Below, piece after piece: positions 1 to 8,776 of a stretch of DNA of 64,000 nucleotides. The notes under the pieces are model-generated. The model saw only the letters and a program-made list of their open reading frames with translations, was not told the DNA's origin and searched no databases. The DNA is from a bacterium. GTDB taxonomy: Bacteria; Electryoneota; Electryoneia; Electryoneales; Electryoneaceae. How positions within the stretch are numbered: position 1 is the first letter of the stretch; every line of letters begins with the position of its first letter. Location: NCBI GenBank assembly GCA_020444265.1, contig JAHLLH010000002.1:1-64000 (forward strand), read 5' to 3'. Made by a program: the position numbers and the translations under genes.

Positions 1-63
1 GTTGAAACACAAAAACGTTGCTTAACTCCCTGTCCACCAAAACGGGGGAAGATCATATGAATA

Positions 64-90
64 GGCCCGACTTGACGAGCAAGTCGGGCC
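64..90 (-). terminator. Hairpin downstream of the S8 protease gene
   Basis: An 11-bp inverted repeat (GGCCCGACTTG / CAAGTCGGGCC) with a 5-nt loop lies 46 nt beyond the stop codon of the minus-strand S8 protease. On that strand it is followed by TATTCATATG, which is not a strong U tract. It is best read as a weak terminator or 3'-end stabilising hairpin. Nothing else is visible in 1-135. Confidence 0.5.
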
Positions 91-135
91 ACCCCATGTT
101 GGGAACAGAATCAAGAACCATCGCCAGAGCGAAGA

Positions 136-3100
136 TTATTTCAGCAGCATCACCTTCCGAACAGCATTGTGGCGACCCGCCTGGACACGGACGAAATAGA
201 GACCGGATGCGTGGCCGGAACCATCCCATGTCAGGCGATGGGTGCCGGGGGTCGCGTGACGAGAATCGACAAGCACAGCGACTTGACGTCCCAGCAGATC
301 GACCACCTCCACTCGCAATGGAGTCACATTCGGCAACGCGACCCGGATGGATGTGGAGGGGTTGAAGGGGTTTGGCCATGCGGCAGAGACCTCGAAGCTT
401 TGCGGGAGCGCATTCTCCCCTACAGCAGAGGTACCGCCCGGGCTGACATGACCCGTGGTATCCGATTCGCCGCCGGAATAAACTGCGGTCACCCAGTAGA
501 CGGACTCCATGGTGAACGGTCCCTCATCCAGCCATTCTGTCTCGGCCACCTCGACCACCTGCTGTCCATCGCGGTAGACACGATAAAGATCTTCAAAGGA
601 AGTCGTCGGCAGATCTGGCGCCTGCCAGCTCAGCTGGAAATTGCCTTCTACATCTTCACCTGTCAGGCCGGTCGGTGCGAGCAGGGCATAGAGCTCAACT
701 TCAACCGGGTCGGGATTGGGAATACTGAGGTCAACCCCCACACGCAACATCTCGTACCCCGGAGCGCTAATAGTCAGTTCGGTGATTTGCGGTAGCAGGT
801 TGGTCATCGCAAAACCACCCGCTTCGTCACAAAGCGCCTCAAAACCATCTCCTGAGATGGTAATCGTGACATCGCCATTTTCCGGAACCAAGGTTACTGT
901 TCCACTCAACGAGGCCGACTCCCGAACGAAGAGAATAGCGGTTCCATCGGTAATGGTTCCTACACTCCCGATGGTCGAACCATTGCCATCCGCATCATAA
1001 TAGAGCAACCCGAGCCCATCTTCCTCGTCTGGCGCTTCGATTCCGACCGTCGCGTTCAACAGATCGTTAACATCCTGGTACTGGAAGAGGATGAGTCCGT
1101 CCCCGGTCTGGGTCGTGTGAACCTCCGGATCGTAGAGCACGGTCTGGAACGTCTCGAAGGTGGCATCGGTCGGGTATTGACGGCTGTTGAACCACTCGAG
1201 ATAAAAGAGGCCGTTTGTCTCGTCATACCAGGTCGAGAAGTTGGTCGCCTCGGCGCGGAAATCCTCCCAGAAGGGGGCCACCATCGCGGGTGGGCCATCA
1301 AGACCGGGGATGCCGGTGTTGGAGAAATCACCCGCCGTTTCATCGTCGAGTGTCCCCTGCGCACCGAAGAAAAACATGCCGTTCTCGTTGACAGTTACCG
1401 TGTCATACGAGACGCCGTAGTAGACAAAGGTAAAGGGAAGTTCGACCTCGTAAGGGGTGTCCTCTTCCGACATCGGAAGACGTATCCCGGCACCGCCCTC
1501 ATCGGGATCAATCTCGACCCACGCATACTCGGGGGCGAGGGCATGGGCATCACCATTCTGGATGGCGAGGTAGCCATCGGCATCCGGACCAGAGGTATGG
1601 ACACTGTCCAGCGCCATCTCGATCACCAGCAAAGGCGGCACGGTTTCCGGGGTGAGGTAGAGGTCCCGGGAGCCGCTCTGTTCCCCGAGGGTTGCACGGA
1701 GACGATGCAGCTCGCCGATGGTCAAACTCAACGTAAAGAGCCCTTCCGCATCGGTGGTAACCAACGTGCTAGGATTCTCGAGGTCCACCACCTCTGCACT
1801 GATTGCCTCCCCCCCGTCGGCATCCAGCACCACACCCTGGATGGATTCAACACCGCCGGTGTTCAGTGCGAAGTTTCGCTCCACCTCGGGTCCTTCGCTG
1901 TTGGCGAGCACATAACCACGTTGCGTCGTGTAGCCCGGCATACTGCAGACCAGTTCCGCATCCCCGTCCAGCTTGTGGTAGAAGGAATACCAGCCGTTCG
2001 CATCCGAAACAACGCCATCCTCCACGCCGTTCAGACGGACACTCGCCCCCGCAATAACAGAAGCGGTTTCGGAATCGGAGACGGTCCCGTGGACAAAGAC
2101 CACGTTTTCATGCAGCGGGACGGTGGCCGCGAGGGAGAATTCCTGTGGTCCGAAGGGGATATCATAGCCATCCACCACAATCGTCCAGGTTCCCGCCGCC
2201 GGATCAGAAACAAAGATTTGCTCGACCACATCGATGCTGTTGCGTCCATTGGTCGCCGGATTGCCAGGATTGTCGCCATCAAGAACAAAAGGATAAAAAG
2301 TGCTGCTGATCGGCGAAGTCAGGGTCAGGTCGAGATCATTGACCAGAGTTACCGGCGCGAGCTGAGCCGCAGGCGGATCGGACCAGGCGAGGGAGACCTT
2401 CAAATCGGTTACACCAGGTGCAACCTCGAAAGTCATCGTCCACTGCCCCTCATCCTCCACCTCACCAGAGGCGAAGCCGTACTTGCCAACGATATCGACT
2501 GTGTCGTTCGCGTCGACCCGTCCGAAACCATACTGGTAATCCGGGCCGGAAACACCGGCATCATCTGCACCGGTCACCAACAAGGCTTTGACCTGGGCCG
2601 GGGTGGGACGGGGGAGGTCGGGGTGACGGTCCCAAGCCTGCATCAGCAAGGCCACCACTCCAGCGGTCGCCGGGCAAGACATGCTGGTGCCACTCATCGT
2701 ATCGTAGCCACCACCGGGAACGGTTGAATAAACATTGACCCCGTTGCCCGCGATTTCCGGCTTGATCCGTCCATCATCGGTCGGCCCAAACGAGGAGAAG
2801 CTGGCAATGGAACCGTTGTCAGAGAAAGCACCAACGGTGATGATGTTTTTTGCGCTGGCCGGAATGGAAACCGTACCAAAGCCGGTTCCGCACGGGCTGC
2901 CGGAAATTCGTTCATTGCCTGCCGAAAAGAGCACCACCACTTCCTCGCCGAGACCGCCGCGTACCGCGGAATCGACCAGTGCGCTAGTCAGCTCGTAGTC
3001 CCCAAGCCAGGAGCAGCTGTAGCCATTAGACACAACATTCGCGCCAATGGAGTTGGTGACCAGACGTGCACCGCCAAGCAGCACCGCTTCGGTGTAATTG

Positions 3101-4050
3101 TCCCAGATGTCCTGCGGGCTGTTGTAAAGGCAGAAAGGATCGCAGGCTTCATAAGCATACGAGATGATCGACACATTTGGCGCCATCCCGCGTACGGTCG
3201 GGTCACCATTGCCGCCGAGGGTCCCGGCGACATGAGTCGGGTGGTCCGAGATTCCACCACCTTCCCCTTGGGTCGCTCGCCCCCCGAAATCGAGGTGGCT
3301 GATATCGACCAGGCCACCATCATAAACACAGGCGGTCACCCCGCTGCCATCGAGGTTGTAGGGGGCTACCTGAACCGGGTCAACAAACATGGTCGCGCGA
3401 ACGCTTGCATTGTTCTCGGTAAGCGGCGGTGCGATGTAATCGACATAGAGCACTTCCGGCATCTGCGCGAGACGCAACGGTGTGTCCACCGACCCACGGA
3501 TATACCAGGTGTTGAAAATTTCGACGTAGTCGCCGATCTCATCAACCAACGGGCTCAGCAGCGCTTCGCCATCCGCACCGTAAACGGTGGAGACAAGACG
3601 CACCGCGTACAAACGGCTGCCGTTTCCACCTTCGGCCCACTGCGGCATCTGGTCGCTGCGGATCGCTTCACTCAGCCGATCCTGCGACGCGAGAGGTCCC
3701 GCCCAACGTGGCGACGTGCTTGCAAGAGCCTCCGAGGTGACCCCTTTTTCGACCCAGGTTACCCAAGTGCCGCTACCGATGTACATCTGAAGCACAACAC
3801 CCTTCCGGGCCAGGGTTTGTTTCGCCGGGGTGTCCGGATGCTCCTCGAACTGGAGCAGAATGGTGCTGCCATAACCTTCATCCGGACGGTTGTCAAACCA
3901 TGCAGCGTTGTCATCCTTGGGAAAGAAGGTTTGTGTAGGAAGGTCAATCCGATAGCTATCCGGACCAGCCAGGAGGGGGTTGATGGCGAGTAGAAGAGTT
4001 GCCACTGCGAGAACGAGGCGACGTCCCGCCATCCCTTTTTCAATGATCAT
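136..4050 (-). CDS. Secreted subtilisin-like (S8) protease with C-terminal sorting domain
   Basis: Predicted exported serine endoprotease of about 1304 residues. The start at 4050 is chosen because AAGGA lies 8 nt upstream and a signal peptide follows directly (AGRRLVLAVATLLL, cleavage near LLAG-PDS); the upstream in-frame ATGs add a hydrophilic leader. The S8 triad is visible: Asp in VYDGG (about residue 244), His in HPTHVAG (about 273), oxyanion Asn in SAGNE (about 379) and Ser in GTSMSCP (about 456). After the protease come two carboxypeptidase-regulatory-like beta-sandwich modules, a nidogen-like module shared with the C25 protein at 44746-48477, another regulatory-like module, an FN3-like segment and a terminal sorting domain (WPNPFNPS, VVDLLGRQ, GLYFVRV). 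Family knowledge says such tails direct export by type IX-like systems; surface attachment or release is inferred. It is transcribed divergently from the next gene. Confidence 0.93.
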   Translation of the reverse strand: MIIEKGMAGRRLVLAVATLLLAINPLLAGPDSYRIDLPTQTFFPKDDNAAWFDNRPDEGYGSTILLQFEEHPDTPAKQTLARKGVVLQMYIGSGTWVTWVEKGVTSEALASTSPRWAGPLASQDRLSEAIRSDQMPQWAEGGNGSRLYAVRLVSTVYGADGEALLSPLVDEIGDYVEIFNTWYIRGSVDTPLRLAQMPEVLYVDYIAPPLTENNASVRATMFVDPVQVAPYNLDGSGVTACVYDGGLVDISHLDFGGRATQGEGGGISDHPTHVAGTLGGNGDPTVRGMAPNVSIISYAYEACDPFCLYNSPQDIWDNYTEAVLLGGARLVTNSIGANVVSNGYSCSWLGDYELTSALVDSAVRGGLGEEVVVLFSAGNERISGSPCGTGFGTVSIPASAKNIITVGAFSDNGSIASFSSFGPTDDGRIKPEIAGNGVNVYSTVPGGGYDTMSGTSMSCPATAGVVALLMQAWDRHPDLPRPTPAQVKALLVTGADDAGVSGPDYQYGFGRVDANDTVDIVGKYGFASGEVEDEGQWTMTFEVAPGVTDLKVSLAWSDPPAAQLAPVTLVNDLDLTLTSPISSTFYPFVLDGDNPGNPATNGRNSIDVVEQIFVSDPAAGTWTIVVDGYDIPFGPQEFSLAATVPLHENVVFVHGTVSDSETASVIAGASVRLNGVEDGVVSDANGWYSFYHKLDGDAELVCSMPGYTTQRGYVLANSEGPEVERNFALNTGGVESIQGVVLDADGGEAISAEVVDLENPSTLVTTDAEGLFTLSLTIGELHRLRATLGEQSGSRDLYLTPETVPPLLVIEMALDSVHTSGPDADGYLAIQNGDAHALAPEYAWVEIDPDEGGAGIRLPMSEEDTPYEVELPFTFVYYGVSYDTVTVNENGMFFFGAQGTLDDETAGDFSNTGIPGLDGPPAMVAPFWEDFRAEATNFSTWYDETNGLFYLEWFNSRQYPTDATFETFQTVLYDPEVHTTQTGDGLILFQYQDVNDLLNATVGIEAPDEEDGLGLLYYDADGNGSTIGSVGTITDGTAILFVRESASLSGTVTLVPENGDVTITISGDGFEALCDEAGGFAMTNLLPQITELTISAPGYEMLRVGVDLSIPNPDPVEVELYALLAPTGLTGEDVEGNFQLSWQAPDLPTTSFEDLYRVYRDGQQVVEVAETEWLDEGPFTMESVYWVTAVYSGGESDTTGHVSPGGTSAVGENALPQSFEVSAAWPNPFNPSTSIRVALPNVTPLRVEVVDLLGRQVAVLVDSRHATPGTHRLTWDGSGHASGLYFVRVQAGRHNAVRKVMLLK

Positions 4051-4224
4051 CAGAGGATTCCTTTGCCACTGCATCCCGTCTCTTTCCTTCAAGATAGCCT
4101 CTCGCCTGCCGCAGGGCCAACTGATCGCCCCCCGAGATTGGGATGACCCACTCATCGTACCTCAGCCCATCCCCCCTGCGAGACGGGACTTGAAGCACAC
4201 TGTGGGGACAGGTACTTTATCAGG

Positions 4225-6954
4225 ATGAATCGCGCGGCAATGATTGCTACCCTCGCACTTGGCCTGCTCGCAGCGCCCCCCCTCTCCGCCCAGCTGGTCG
4301 AGCAGGGATCCCTGCGCGGTTTTCTGCTTGGCAGCGAACCTGCCGCCGCCTACGACAACTGGTACTCCCACACCGTCGAAGGGTTGTCGGAAGCGGGCGG
4401 GTACAACGACTACATCCCCGCATCGATTGACTCACAGAACAACAACTTCGGCGAGTACAGCCTGATCCCGGAAGAGCAGGACGAGGCTGCACGCGAGGTG
4501 TGGATTCCGGTGTTCAACGCCTTGCTCGAGGGCAACCCCACCACTGCACAGCTGCTGCTGAACCAGGCTCAGCTTCCCTTCGATGCCGTCCGTTTTGAGG
4601 ACAACGAAACCGGGCGCACGTTTTACCTCGTGCGGGAACGTCTCGACAGCACCTTTGTCGACAGCAGCGGGACACCGGACGATGTGTCGGACGATATTCA
4701 TGGTAGCTTCCGCAAGGGGTGGGGGGTGTTCATTACCTGTCCCGGTGCAACGATGCCTTCGGTCATGGCGCAGGTGCCGCATCCCAATGACGATTACATC
4801 GCTCTGCCAATCGCCCTCGAGTTGCTGCTGCGTGGGAACTTCGGCGCGCTGATTGTCAATGGCACGGGCCGTGAGGTGGAATGGTTTGACAACTACTCCA
4901 ACTCACTTTCCCTCTCTGACCCGACCCGTTACCCGCACCACCCGTTCAACTATTTCTGCGAAGCCTTTGTGAGCCGAATGCGTCAACAGGGCGAGCTGGA
5001 TATGACAATTCAGCTTCACAGCTACGACACCGCATCACATCCAAACAGCAAGCCCGTCATGATCTCCCCGGGGCCGGCAGATGAATTTCCCAATCGCCCC
5101 ATCTATGACCGTTCCCCGGAAGCACTGGACTGGATCAACTTCACACCCTCTGTTCCGGTTCCATCAAACGCCATTTATGATGGGCAGGCCGCCGTGCCAG
5201 TCATCAACTACTATGCTGTTGCATGGCAGAATGGTTTGCGTCACATGGAGTCCCTCTCCAACATCTCGCCCTATGTCGACTTGCCTGGGTATGGCGGAAA
5301 TATCCCAATGGAGATTGTCGCCGAAGGGATCTATCCTGAGGAAAGTGTGGACAGGTTTGTTCATGTGGAGTTCGATGAACTTCCCGGGGTGATTGAGGAT
5401 GCCGGGGTGCTGGAGGATTCCCTCTACGGAGCTTCAATCCCTCCCGATCTCGCTACCTGGGAGCCGATGCTGCTCTACTATGATGCTGCTATCGAAGGCT
5501 TGATTACGGCGCTGGAGGACATTTACCTCGTCCCGGACGAGCGAGCACCGACTGCTCCCGGCGACCTGCTGTTAACCTACAGTTCCGACCTTTTCGCAAA
5601 CGTGCGCTGGACGCTGTCCACTGACCCCAATTTTTATACCTACGAGATCTATTACGATACCGATTTTCCTGTCGACTTGAATTCCCCAAAGATCGATTTG
5701 CATACGATTCCGGCATTAACAAACATGCTGACAGATCGGGTCCGGCTGGAACCCTTGCTTCCTGAAACGGACTACCAGGTGGCTATTCGTGCCCTGGACC
5801 GTGCCGGTAATGTCACTCCGCTTAGTGCTCCGCTCGAGTTATTCACGCAGGATAACACCAACCCGACTCTGCGTGACGAAGTATTCTTCAATCGTTTTCC
5901 TGTGGACGCCTGGCCACCTGCATTCTCTTGTGAAGTCAGCAGCATTGAACCGTTGGCCTATGTGGTGGTGGATGTAGAGGTGAACGGACAGGATCTATAT
6001 TCCTTACCCTTGAACGCCCTCGAGGAATGGGAAGAAGGTGACTATATCGAATTTGGGCTGACAGGAGCCCCCCACCCTCGACCACACATCCAGGCGGGAG
6101 ATCACCTGCGCTATCAATACAGGACACGGGATGTTTCGTTGCACACGGAGGAGACGGTTTCGGAGTGGTTCAGCGCGGAGTTGAACGACGGGCAGCATTT
6201 TTACGAGGCCAACCTCGAGCATTCTGATGGCGGGTTGCAGCCCGGTGGTGATCCCGGCTGGGAATGGGGAATACCCGAAGGAGGCCCCGGATCGGGTGAA
6301 GATGGAGATTATGCCTGGTTCATTCTGGACCCTCCACCGGGAACAACTTCTTTGCTGACACTACCCGGTCCGTTCCTGGCCCAAGGGGTCAATCAACTCT
6401 ACCTGGTAATGGACGTCTGGTATGATACGGACGAAACGGGGTATGCTTCAGAAGCAACTGCGGGGTTCTGGCTGGAAACTCCTTACGATGAATTCTGGCG
6501 ACTTGTTGACCCCATTGACGATTACCCTTCCTTTGTGGACACCCCAGGGCCGTACCACACCGATTGCCTGGGAGGCCATTCGGACGGGTGGAAGCAGGTT
6601 ATCTTTGAACTGGACTATTACATCAATGAGGAGTTCGAATTACGACTCCATTTCACCTCATTGTCCAGCGATATCGGGTCGGTTGGTGCAGCGGTTGACA
6701 ATATTCGCCTTACCTCCCAACCGCCCCAGCTCCCCGCACCCACCAACATCACCATCAGCCGCTACTCGGATACCGGGCTACGCGTTTCGTGGAACCGGAA
6801 TGGTGCCACCCTGTACAGAATCTATCGTGGTCCAACCCCATCAGGACCGATGGAGGTGATCGGGGAGACTTCCAGCTCGAGTTATATTGACCGAGAGGTG
6901 TTAACTTCCGGTGGTGAATCGTTTTACTACCGGGTTACCGCCGTACTGCGTTAA
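4225..6954 (+). CDS. Secreted hydrolase-like protein with two FN3 domains
   Basis: Exported protein of 909 residues with a clear signal peptide (MIATLALGLLAAPPLSAQ). The N-terminal 400 residues contain an APHP-like segment VPHPNDD (His186, Asp189, Asp190), a NGTGRE motif near 212, DPTRYPHHPFN near 232 and HSYD at 265-268. The spacing of these His/Asp clusters suggests a metal-dependent hydrolase of the zinc-carboxypeptidase or N-formylglutamate amidohydrolase type, but this is inference; I cannot assign a named family. Downstream are an FN3 domain (about 440-545), a jelly-roll-like segment with many aromatic and acidic residues (about 650-820) and a second FN3 domain at the very C-terminus. 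There is no recognisable sorting domain. The ribosome-binding site is weak (TCAGG just upstream). The 174-bp gap to the divergent S8 gene should carry both promoters. Confidence 0.85.
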   Translation: MNRAAMIATLALGLLAAPPLSAQLVEQGSLRGFLLGSEPAAAYDNWYSHTVEGLSEAGGYNDYIPASIDSQNNNFGEYSLIPEEQDEAAREVWIPVFNALLEGNPTTAQLLLNQAQLPFDAVRFEDNETGRTFYLVRERLDSTFVDSSGTPDDVSDDIHGSFRKGWGVFITCPGATMPSVMAQVPHPNDDYIALPIALELLLRGNFGALIVNGTGREVEWFDNYSNSLSLSDPTRYPHHPFNYFCEAFVSRMRQQGELDMTIQLHSYDTASHPNSKPVMISPGPADEFPNRPIYDRSPEALDWINFTPSVPVPSNAIYDGQAAVPVINYYAVAWQNGLRHMESLSNISPYVDLPGYGGNIPMEIVAEGIYPEESVDRFVHVEFDELPGVIEDAGVLEDSLYGASIPPDLATWEPMLLYYDAAIEGLITALEDIYLVPDERAPTAPGDLLLTYSSDLFANVRWTLSTDPNFYTYEIYYDTDFPVDLNSPKIDLHTIPALTNMLTDRVRLEPLLPETDYQVAIRALDRAGNVTPLSAPLELFTQDNTNPTLRDEVFFNRFPVDAWPPAFSCEVSSIEPLAYVVVDVEVNGQDLYSLPLNALEEWEEGDYIEFGLTGAPHPRPHIQAGDHLRYQYRTRDVSLHTEETVSEWFSAELNDGQHFYEANLEHSDGGLQPGGDPGWEWGIPEGGPGSGEDGDYAWFILDPPPGTTSLLTLPGPFLAQGVNQLYLVMDVWYDTDETGYASEATAGFWLETPYDEFWRLVDPIDDYPSFVDTPGPYHTDCLGGHSDGWKQVIFELDYYINEEFELRLHFTSLSSDIGSVGAAVDNIRLTSQPPQLPAPTNITISRYSDTGLRVSWNRNGATLYRIYRGPTPSGPMEVIGETSSSSYIDREVLTSGGESFYYRVTAVLR

Positions 6955-6964
6955 ACGAAGGAAG

Positions 6965-7393
6965 ATGTCTGACGTGGCTGAAAAACCAAACATTACCGTC
7001 GCCGCGGGCCTGATCTGGCGTCGCGATGGCATGGTGTTGATATCGAAACGACCCCCCGGCGGACCGCATGCGGGACGTTGGGAGTTGCCCGGTGGCAAGC
7101 TGGAAACGGGCGAGGATCCACCCCAGGCGTTGATACGTGAAATTCAGGAAGAGCTGGGCATCCGTGTCGAGGTGGGCGAGGAATTTGGACGGGTGACCTA
7201 CCGTTACCCTGAGGTGGTGGTCACCCTGATCGGTCTGCACGCAAAGTTTTGTGGCGGAGAACCGCAAACCCTCGAGGTGTCGGACTGGCGCTGGGTGAAG
7301 CCCGCAGAGGTCGCGTACTACGAGTTCCCCGAAGCCAACGCGCAGCTCTTTTCGAACACATGGGATGTTCCACCGGATGGCTGGGTGGAGTGA
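6965..7393 (+). CDS. mutT: NUDIX hydrolase, MutT type
   Basis: Small NUDIX pyrophosphohydrolase of 142 residues. The Nudix box is complete: GKLETGE followed seven residues later by REIQEELG, which binds the catalytic magnesium ions. The N-terminal strand VAAGLIWRRDGMVLISKRP and the PHAGRWELPGG approach to the box match the MutT group that removes 8-oxo-dGTP or related oxidised nucleotides from the pool; exact substrate is not determinable. The start at 6965 follows a purine-rich GAAGGAAG and lies 10 nt after the preceding stop codon, so the gene may be cotranscribed with the secreted hydrolase. An in-frame upstream start at 6911 would overlap that gene and adds a segment with no homology. Downstream is a repeat-rich spacer before the convergent miaA. 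Confidence 0.88.
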   Translation: MSDVAEKPNITVAAGLIWRRDGMVLISKRPPGGPHAGRWELPGGKLETGEDPPQALIREIQEELGIRVEVGEEFGRVTYRYPEVVVTLIGLHAKFCGGEPQTLEVSDWRWVKPAEVAYYEFPEANAQLFSNTWDVPPDGWVE

Positions 7394-7410
7394 ATGCTAT
7401 GACTGTCCCA

Positions 7411-7660
7411 TGCTGTCATCCCGGACTTGATCCGGGATCCAGCTACCTGATCTTGCCACGAGCGCTTTGGTCAAATCCATGGTCGGTCACAAGGGACGAG
7501 CGCCGTCTCTTCACTCCGGTTCATACGGGCAGATTGCCGCGCTGCACACCTGCGGTGCTTCGCTCGCAATGACGTGGGGCATTACACTTTGCCAAAGCTT
7601 CCAGATTATCGCGTCGCTCGACCATTCGATGCTGGGTCCCGGGTCAGGCCCGGGAGGACA
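7411..7660. repeat. Composite of dispersed palindromic repeats between mutT and miaA
   Basis: The spacer holds three repeat-like units. Unit one, 7411-7445, has an 8-bp stem ATCCCGGA / TCCGGGAT around CTTGA. Unit two, 7531-7575, read on the minus strand contains CATTGCGAGCGAAGC and resembles the TTGCGAGCGAAGCAATC class of dispersed repeats known in many bacteria. Unit three, 7631-7660, is a degenerate inverted copy of unit one (TCCCGGGCCTGACCCGGGA on the minus strand). The outer units are therefore in opposite orientation. Unit three contributes the last codons and stop of miaA. Confidence 0.7.
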
Positions 7661-8570
7661 CCTCATCCGCCAGCTCACGGACACCTTTCCCCTCCGCATC
7701 CAGCCAGGTGATGCGCTCGTTGCGACGGAACCAGGTGAGTTGCCGTTTCGCGTAGTTGCGGCTGTTCTGCTTGATCCGCTCCACCCCTTCCTCGAGCGTA
7801 GCGATCCGTCCTTCGAGGTGATCGATGATTTCCACATAGCCAACGCTCTTCAGCGCGTTGGCATCACGGTAGCCACGGTCCAGCAGCCCCTTCACTTCGG
7901 CGACCAACCCATGATCGAGCATCAGGTCAACCCGTTGGTCAATCCTCCGGTAAAGGGTTTCTCGCTCCCAGCGCAACCCAAACCAGGTCGCCTTAAAGGG
8001 GGCCTCGTCTTGTTCCCGTTCGTGTAACGCGCTGAAAGGTTCGCCGCTGGCATGGATTACTTCGAGGGCACGTAGGATCCGTTGACGATCTCCCGGAACG
8101 ATTTTGCGTGAGTAGACGGGATCGAGACGTTTCAGCTCCTCGTAAAGCGAGTCCAGTCCTTCGCTTTCGGCTCGTGCCTCAAGTTGGTCGCGAAGCTGAT
8201 CGTCCTTGATGTCGTCCCCATCGAACAATCCATCCACCAGCGCCTGCAGGTAGAGGCCGCTGCCCCCGGCAACAATGGGGTGATGACCTCGTGCATGGAT
8301 ATCTCTGATCCAACGGCGTGCATCCTTGGCGAAGCGACCTGCGCTGTAGTAAGCATCGGGATCGACGACATCGAACCCATGATGCGGGACGGAATCCTGC
8401 TCCGTGAGGGAGGGTTTGGCGGTGCCGATGTCGAGGTAGCGGTAGATTTGACGGCTGTCGGCGGAGACCACCTCGCCTTGGAAACGTTTCGCCAGCTCCA
8501 CCGCAAGCGCAGTTTTGCCCGATGCGGTCGGGCCGACGAGGATAAGGACGGTGGGGGTTGGATTGGTCAT
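7644..8570 (-). CDS. miaA: tRNA dimethylallyltransferase
   Basis: Transfers a dimethylallyl group from dimethylallyl diphosphate to N6 of A37 in tRNAs that read UNN codons. The P-loop GPTASGKT occupies residues 13-20 and is followed by DSRQIYRYLDIGTAKP, the substrate and tRNA-binding signature of the family. VGGSGLYL-like sequence (AGGSGLYLQAL) and GDRQRILRALEV are also typical. The length of 308 residues is normal. The C-terminus ends inside a dispersed palindromic repeat: the codons for SSRA and the TGA stop belong to the repeat unit at 7631-7660. It lies downstream of mutL, separated by a 206-nt repeat-bearing spacer, as in the mutL-miaA order seen in many bacteria. Confidence 0.96.
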   Translation of the reverse strand: MTNPTPTVLILVGPTASGKTALAVELAKRFQGEVVSADSRQIYRYLDIGTAKPSLTEQDSVPHHGFDVVDPDAYYSAGRFAKDARRWIRDIHARGHHPIVAGGSGLYLQALVDGLFDGDDIKDDQLRDQLEARAESEGLDSLYEELKRLDPVYSRKIVPGDRQRILRALEVIHASGEPFSALHEREQDEAPFKATWFGLRWERETLYRRIDQRVDLMLDHGLVAEVKGLLDRGYRDANALKSVGYVEIIDHLEGRIATLEEGVERIKQNSRNYAKRQLTWFRRNERITWLDAEGKGVRELADEVSSRA

Positions 8571-8604
8571 GGTTCAATGTATGCAAGTGGACTGGTCCGA
8601 CGTG

Positions 8605-8729
8605 TCGCTGCGAGGAATCCTGCGAGCGCAGTGACGCAGGGTGACGAAGCAGTCCCAAATCGCTTTTCCTGCCTCAGTCGCACGCTACGCGCGCAGGGAA
8701 ACGAATTGAGTGATACGAGATTGCTTCAC
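8605..8729. repeat. Dispersed repeat in the mutL-miaA spacer
   Basis: The 206-nt spacer between mutL and miaA contains GCTGCGAGGAATCCTGCGAG and GTGACGAAGCAGTC, and near its right end the inverted counterpart GAGATTGCTTCAC. These match the halves of the TTGCGAGGAA...GACGAAGCAATC family also seen at 7531-7575 and 63521-63572. No open reading frame or RNA gene is evident here. Confidence 0.6.
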
Positions 8730-8776
8730 CGGCAGATGCCGAATTCGCAACGACACCAAACACCCAACAGTATCCT

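Noticed and set aside
1117-2727. 536-codon plus-strand open frame
   Set aside because: It lies wholly antisense to the S8 protease, has a composition typical of a reverse-frame shadow in GC-rich DNA and shows no domain pattern.
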